Origin: Cristatella mucedo
Lineage: Eukaryota; Bryozoa; Phylactolaemata; Cristatellidae
Length of the DNA: 64,000 nt
NCBI GenBank assembly: GCA_009760855.2
Contig: WPIO01000149.1
Span: 248,001-312,000, forward strand
Direction of reading: 5' to 3'
Shown here in pieces: positions 49,573 to 64,000 of the stretch. Below the pieces are notes generated by a model, which was not told the origin of the DNA, ran no database searches, and was given only the letters and a program-made list of their open reading frames with translations. Positions within the stretch are counted from its first letter, which is position 1, and every line of letters starts with the position of its first letter. Position numbers and translations under genes: made by a program.

Positions 49573-51416
49573 GAATCAGTCGCATTAAGCAGGCGTTGAG
49601 CAGTGCGACGCGGTCTAAAAGTTTAAGTTTCTTTCGGCCGCTGAAAGACGTTCGCCAGATTAGGACTTTCTAGATATTATTCGCAATTCCTGAATTGTAG
49701 TAATTAGGAACCAGTTACATCGAACGCTACGCTTGGGTGGCACAAACAGCCGCAACTCGTGTAACAGCGGATCTGAGGTGCGTCGGCTGTTGTGAGCGCC
49801 TGCGGCTTCTGCTGTAGTTAACGAAGCGCCTGACCCTAATGCACGCGCCTCACCAGCGGTCAATAGTTAAGCCATTGAAGCAGCGAAGCGTCGGGCCACT
49901 AATGCATGTTATATTCAACGCCGTCTGCTGCAATTAATCGAGCTCTCATACATGTACCCGTTGAAAGGAATAAAGGAGAGCCTCGTTACCGCGCACGAGC
50001 GCCCCTGTGTCTCCGTGAGACTCCGACTAGAACAGCCGCCGCCGCAGCCACTGTTATACAATATGGCACTCGAAGAGAGTGGTCAGCTGCTACTGTTGCT
50101 GCACATTCGCGCCTCTGCGGTGGCCGTAAACTAGCCTGGTTGACTTAACGACGTGGACTTGTGCTCAGGTGCGAGCGGTCTGTATTGCTGCCGCGTTCTG
50201 CTACCGACTGCGCGCCAGCGTGTATCGACGGACTATCTGCGACTTGCAGATAATCCGTGCTTTGAGGCACCGCGCACCGGGCGCCAAGGAGTGTTTCACG
50301 CGTCGGCAAAGATTAGCGCCGTCGGCGAGGAATCGGAAAGAATGCGCGGGCGCCTCGTTAATTCAGAAGCCGACGGCGGGGTCGGGGCCGTCGAGGAGAT
50401 AAGCCGCCGGCGGATTCATGCGAGCTCGCAGAATATTTGCGCAGCCATCGTCGTCTCTAGTCACCAACCGACTCGGCGCGGGTGGGGGATGGGTAGCCAA
50501 TCGACTGAGGAGCGAACGCTCGGCTAGTAAGCGCCGGGACCGCGTACCCCGCCCCCAAGTCGAAATTACGCGCCCCCACCAAAGGTAGCCTCGTGTGGCG
50601 CGGCGATAGCGAGCCTGTCGACCGTGGCGTCCTAGTTACGGGTCACACTCGGCAGTGACGAGCGCCTGACAAATAGCATTTTTGTAGACACTTTATATGC
50701 ATACATATATATATATGTGTGTGTGTGTATATATCAGAGAAAGATAAAAGTGGATCAGAAGTGAGTAAACAGTGTGAAAACGTTGATGATATGCAAAAGT
50801 AAAAGAACTGAATGCCTCCAGTCTGCCGGTCAAGGTTAACCGCGTATTGTCATCAGGTGGCCGGTCTCACGAGCCAAACTGCCCCGGTAGTGCTAAGCAG
50901 AGCTGCCGGAGGACTCAGGAGGTCTAGGTGAGCGGCGTTCTCTGGCGATGCGCCGCAGCAGGCACGCAGTGGGATTGCCATTTAGCCGCCGGCCGCTTTC
51001 CACCCAGCCTTGACTGCTAGCGGCTGCCCCGTCGTCGTCGTCGTCGTCGTCGGTGTGCAGCGGGTCCGTCGGCGGTAGCTGTAATAGACGCAGCCGCCGT
51101 GGCAAACGGCACACCAATTGTAGAAAGCTCGTGCGCGGGCTTGGCGTGATGCTGACAAAGCTGCACACAGCAGGTGCACGAAGGTGAGTGAATATTTCTG
51201 TGGGAAAAACGAGCGGGAGCTTATGGGTGCGACGTAGCGGCGACATAAGATGTACACACTGACTGCGTTCGTTAATGATCGTATCGGCAGCGCCGCGTGG
51301 CAGGAGAAAAATAGGAGATGGAATAGTGTCCAAACAAGTGGATAGAAAGACAGAAACTCCGGAGCAAGTGTTGCTGAGGGTGGCAACTGCAATTGGTCGC
51401 TGTGTCGTTGGCAGCT
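49573..51416. other. No gene recognised; GC-rich block
   Basis: Open frames of 124 codons (50153-50527 plus) and 146 codons (50893-51333 minus) are unrecognised. A short (TA)n/(TG)n tract lies near 50705-50735. Confidence 0.4.
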
Positions 51417-51455
51417 AATAATAATAATAATGCACTTGATAAAGCCCCCTCAGCT
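51417..51455 (-). repeat. LINE-B tail fragment
   Basis: AATAATAATAATAATGCACTTGATAAAGCCCCCTCAG, seen also at 37917 and 60075 (start and end of that string overlap the same reversed tail). Confidence 0.55.
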
Positions 51456-51889
51456 AGCTGGAGCTTTCAGCTACCCAGGGGTGCAGGGTGCAGGCAACAA
51501 CTTCCCCGTTGCATAACGTTGTAAGGAAGGTAGCATCAGCATTTGCCCCGGAAGCGCAGGCAAGGCCGCACTTCTGCACCTCATTTGACTGTGTCTCATA
51601 CTGTCAAGCGATAGAAACAATGTGCTGGGCGCCGCGAAAAATGAAATGCACTTATCTGGTCATGATGCACGATACGTTCAATACCGCGGGTGAATCACTA
51701 CAGGACAGGCCGCCTGCAGAACCCGCGTGCGATTAATCGACAGAGTTGTCGAGGCAGGCGAGCCGAGCACCGAGCACAGATGAAGAGGGAGTGCTAGGTG
51801 TCGTTGAGGAATGAGTGAGAATGATAAAGAGGGAAGAAAGGGGAGAGATGCACAGAGAGGGAGAGAGACAGGGAGGGTGGAGGGGAGAG

Positions 51890-52024
<135 letters not shown>

Positions 52025-52391
52025 ATAGCGTAAACACAGTCGTTGGTCCTTTGTGTTGGTATAGGCTTGTAGCTAGCTGCTCACTGTCTGGAGATAGCTT
52101 GAGATGATGCATGTAGCCTCGTCAGAATGTGCGGTCACTGGAACTCACAGATTTACCAAATGCTTGCTCCCACAAGCATCTGCTTATTCGATCGATGTGG
52201 AAGTTGTACTATTTGCACCCACGAGGTTGTTTTTTGTGCACTCCACGGCTGCCTGCTGATGACCGATCATGTTCATAAGAATGCATTGATACTCACTGTT
52301 GTCGGTTGACAGCTAAGCGTTTGATATGGCTGCCACTTATTCCTGAGTGAGATGTATGCCATTCTTATTTATTAGTTGCCCAACGTTTGCT

Positions 52392-52567
52392 GAGCCGTGA
52401 TGGCACACTAGGTAAGGCGGTTGCTTTCACAACCTCAGTCCCGAGGTCGTGGGATCGATTCCTGCAGTGGGCGATCCTTTATCGTCACTGCAAGCGGTGC
52501 TGATAGCCGCAAAGGCTCTTCTGTCGCTATACAAAAGAGACTGTTTAATCAGCTAGCATTTATTTAA
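52392..52567 (+). repeat. SINE-2 copy, full length
   Basis: TGGCACACTAGGTAAGGCGG head, GGTCGTGGGATCGATTCC B box, GGGCGATCCTTTATCGTC body and TAATCAGCTAGCATTTATTT end. Confidence 0.85.
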
Positions 52568-52585
52568 CGTACGGCATCGGCGGTT

Positions 52586-53317
52586 CTAAAGGAGGCACAC
52601 TTTTTTCGGCTTACTCAGAGGCAGGTACCTTGCAGTTTTGCTAGGACGCTTGCGAGATCGTGCATGCGGGAGGCGTGGCTCTTTTCGGCTACAAAAACAT
52701 CGGCGATATGACATCGTACACCTGGGACACTGAGAGGTCAAAGGCCCTCTGACGAATATCATGAGCAGAGGCGGGACCAGGCAGTAGAGGCTTCTTTTTG
52801 AAAAGCCCAACGGGCTTCGTGATAGTGATAGTTGCACAAGCATTGGATACTTTCTCAAGTTCTGTCTGCATGCACTCGCACGTGACAAGTCTAGCTTGAA
52901 AGTAAGGTCTAACGATTACAGTTCGCCTGCAAGTCGACTATCGAAGTTGTTGCATTCGCATCAACAATCAGCCGGGCGTTAAGCATTGCTTTCTAGTCAC
53001 CTCATAGTCAGATCAGGACATCGGGCTTGATTACTTACGCTACTATTGTCACCCGCATTAGCTCTGCTCGAGCCGAAAAATGACCCTTGGAGTGAAATTT
53101 GTTCCACCTCTAATTTCCCATGTATCAATGCAATATTCGGAGTTCGATATTGACCTGCATGGGTACAGCATTTTCTCGCGCAGGTGAAGCATTGCTGTGA
53201 CACTGTTGAACTTACTTTGACAGAAAAGCATCCAAGTCTCGACGTTCGATTAACAAATATTCTGATACCATCTTGCTCATATCCTGTGGTTTGTATGCTC
53301 CCAAAGTCTGAAGTCAC
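52586..53317 (-). pseudogene. Unclassified decayed coding sequence
   Basis: Minus-strand pieces in different frames read like protein (IALIHGKLEVEQISLQGSFF; MQTELEKVSNACATITITKP; DLSVSQVYDVISPMF, continued after a shift by VAEKSHASRMHDLASVLAKL). I do not recognise the family. An ELEKVS motif recurs at about 57630 on the same strand. Likely a dead transposon gene or a pseudogene. Confidence 0.35.
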
Positions 53318-53469
53318 TCCAAACTGACGTCACGACAGTCCCTGACTAGGCTACATTGAAAAAGAAATTATAGACCATTTCTCGCCTCGTTTTCTCTATC
53401 CGTGTGAAGTATCCTTAATATTGTGCTTGCTGAACACTGCATTTTATATTCTATTACTAACCAAGTAAC
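53318..53469. other. No feature seen
   Basis: AT-rich spacer between the decayed frames and a LINE-B tail. Confidence 0.4.
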
Positions 53470-53565
53470 ATTCTTCCTTTCCAGCATATGTTAAGTTCCC
53501 GGATGAGATTTGCTTCTGTGAGGGTGCTATATAAATTACTTGTGTTTTATTATTATTATTCCGGG
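53470..53565 (+). repeat. LINE-B 3' tail
   Basis: CCTTTCCAGCATATGTTAAG, GAGGGTGCTATATAAATTAC and a TTATTATTATT end; diverged. Confidence 0.6.
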
Positions 53566-53751
53566 GATTCCACAGAAACCATGCAGCAGCTGGGCAGGCG
53601 CTGCCAGGACACGGCACTCAAACATAATACAGACATTCGGATTTAGGTAGCACACTCAAGACTACTTTTACAGTGGTTAAGCTTTCTACTGGTAATTTAA
53701 TGAGCAAGTATGCTTAGTGGCAAGTCTACTCTCGGTGGTAGCTAAAGGCAC

Positions 53752-53790
53752 AGCCTAGAGGTGCAGCTACCAAAACTGCACTTCTAGGCT
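53752..53790. repeat. Inverted repeat, 15-bp arms, one mismatch
   Basis: AGCCTAGAGGTGCAG and CTGCACTTCTAGGCT with a 9-base spacer. Confidence 0.85.
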
Positions 53791-54561
53791 TTTATTGGTC
53801 ATGGTTAACAGGTTCACGATGCTCCGCCTACCCTACTAGCTTCCGGAAAATAATTAGCATGACCTTTTTTTTACTCTGGCAAGTGTTAATGAGAGATCTC
53901 TATTGGCTGTGTAAAGTTACCAGTGGAGACTTAGTTCTCTTAGGGTGCAGTGCACTCATTTTTATTCTCATCACTCATTATTAGTTACATACCTTGAGGT
54001 TTGCTCGGAATGAAAAGATCACGATGGCTGCATGCGTATTTGAACTGTCCGTATTAAGTTCCCAAATTGATCGCTCGGACTTCCTGTTCTGCATGTACGG
54101 TATTCGGCCGTTGCTGTCATAGGAGTCACCATTTGAATTTGAGCCGAGCGTTTTAGATCGCATCGTCTTGCTGCCGTTAGAACAGCGCACCGTGGCTGAT
54201 TAGGTTGCTGCACATTTTCTTTCTAGTTTCTACGAGGGGTCGATCGGTGAGCTATCGACATTTGCTGATTGCTCGACGACTGGCTGCTCCGATCTGATCT
54301 CACGCGCGAATTTTGCCTCGGACTAGTCGCCACTTTGCTGGCCTGCCTCGTCGAGACGATTCGCGTGACGACTGTGGAGATGCCGGAGCAAACGTTGCTT
54401 GCTGACGTTTAGCGAGTGATAACTCTTGAACACTTGCACCACCGTAAGCTGGCTTGGCCCGGACTTGGTCGCCTGTCCTCCTCGGAAGCTGCTGCTGTTG
54501 CTTCGGGCGGCAGTGGTGATGGTGACCTCCTCCGCAACCGAATCAGGGGAGACGTGATGCG

Positions 54562-62899
<8,338 letters not shown>

Positions 62900-64000
62900 G
62901 CTCGGGTGTGCACGCACGCACGGGCGGCGGCGGCGTAGGAGCAAGCGGCGGCGGAGGCAGCTTCTCGAGTGAGCAGCCAGGAAGCCGCCACAGCCACTCC
63001 TCTGCAACAGCTCTGCTCTTCAGACCCTGGTCTCCCAGCTGCGATGCCAAAAATGCTCGCCGCCTCCCTCCGGGGTCACGGAACTGTTGCTAGCAGCAGC
63101 TGCCAGGACCGTCTGATAATTGATGCTGTCAGCTGCTGTGGTGGTGGTGGTGGTGGAGGGGTGAGCTCTTGACAGTACCGCAGGGCCGATCGTCTGCTCG
63201 GCCTTCTCCTTTGCGTAGGGAATGTGCCAGTGTGGCTAATGAGTCCTGGCCAGACATCGCGTGTTCGGTAGACTCGTTGTCAGCTGCCTGTTGGCTCATT
63301 GGTTATATCTCACGAGCATTGTCAGTGCATCGTAAGCATCGGTGCAGAGAGCCCATGCAATTTCGTACGATCGTGCAACGGCCTACGAATGCCATCGCTG
63401 TGATTGCTCCTGCGTAGCTCGGAGTCTCTCGGCTGCACTTGCCTTAGCTTTGCCCCGAGTCCAGCTCCAATGCATGGCGACCTGTCGAGATGGGTGACCT
63501 ATCGTTTGGAAACGTCAAAGAAGTGAGATTTTGACATTGGCCATGCTTAATAGTGTAGCTACTTGGGCCACCAATCCAGCATGTGCGATCAGGTGATTGC
63601 AGCTGGTGTAAAACTCCGCAGCTAGGCTTGTCTGTCTGGGCATTATTGTAATTTATATGATCTTCTGCATTTTATCTCATACGTATACATATTGTATATG
63701 TGTACTCGGCATCTTATGTGTACGCATGCAGCTCACATGCCTACAGCACAATAGTGTCAACTGCCATTGTAAACAATGAATGTGCACCGTTGTTGGTACT
63801 TGTAGGAAAAATTTCACTCAGTCAGCTTGGGGTTTTTAATATCTAGATGCTTAACAATGTGCGCTGAGTTCAAGGGTGCGACTGCCTGTATTTTATTTCA
63901 GCGGTCAGACCCGGTAGGTAGGGTAATATTATGCTTGACACAATCAGTACAATTCTCATAGTAGCATACTCACTCCTCTCTCCCATGCATTCATGAGCCA
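62900..64000. other. DIPK2 3' flank, no other gene seen
   Basis: Starts with probable 3' UTR. No canonical AATAAA was found in the first kilobase. A (GGT)n-like run lies near 63140. Open frames here are unrecognised. Confidence 0.45.

Overview
The window is eukaryotic nuclear DNA, most likely from an invertebrate animal. Genes are split by GT-AG introns and coding exons are GC-rich with G or C at third codon positions. The DNA between genes is full of CR1/L2-like LINE fragments, tRNA-derived SINEs and long dinucleotide microsatellites. The proteins recognised (CBP/p300, TRAPPC2, DIPK2) are animal or holozoan families, and their divergence from vertebrate sequences points to a fast-evolving lineage. 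The species cannot be named from sequence alone.

Four protein genes can be assembled exon by exon with matching splice phases. (1) 2877-6678 (+) is the 3' part of a CBP/p300 acetyltransferase gene (PHD, HAT, half ZZ, TAZ2); its start lies left of the window. (2) 27930-36978 (+) is a second CBP-like gene with its own promoter and NLS-type N-terminus. It has two TAZ zinc-binding domains but no bromodomain, PHD, HAT or ZZ. (3) 40242-45867 (-) is TRAPPC2 (sedlin), four exons, 139 residues. (4) 54562-62899 (+) is a DIPK2-family secretory-pathway kinase-like protein, five exons, 446 residues.

Layout: 1-2.8 kb is intron or repeat DNA; 2.9-7.4 kb CBP gene 1; 7.4-27.7 kb mostly repeats; 27.7-37 kb CBP-like gene 2, with LINEs nested in its introns; 37-40 kb repeats; 40-46 kb TRAPPC2; 46-54 kb repeats, including a 1.5-kb terminal-inverted-repeat element; 54.5-62.9 kb DIPK2; the rest has no gene that I can see.

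The main biological story is the tandem CBP pair. Gene 1 keeps the CBP fold but has lost the tryptophan aligned with p300 Trp1436 and half of its ZZ finger. Gene 2 is a TAZ-only paralogue whose two halves look like an internal duplication. TRAPPC2 and DIPK2 both belong to the secretory pathway, but nothing shows that they are co-regulated. A second theme is a marked excess of perfect or near-perfect short-spacer inverted repeats across the window.
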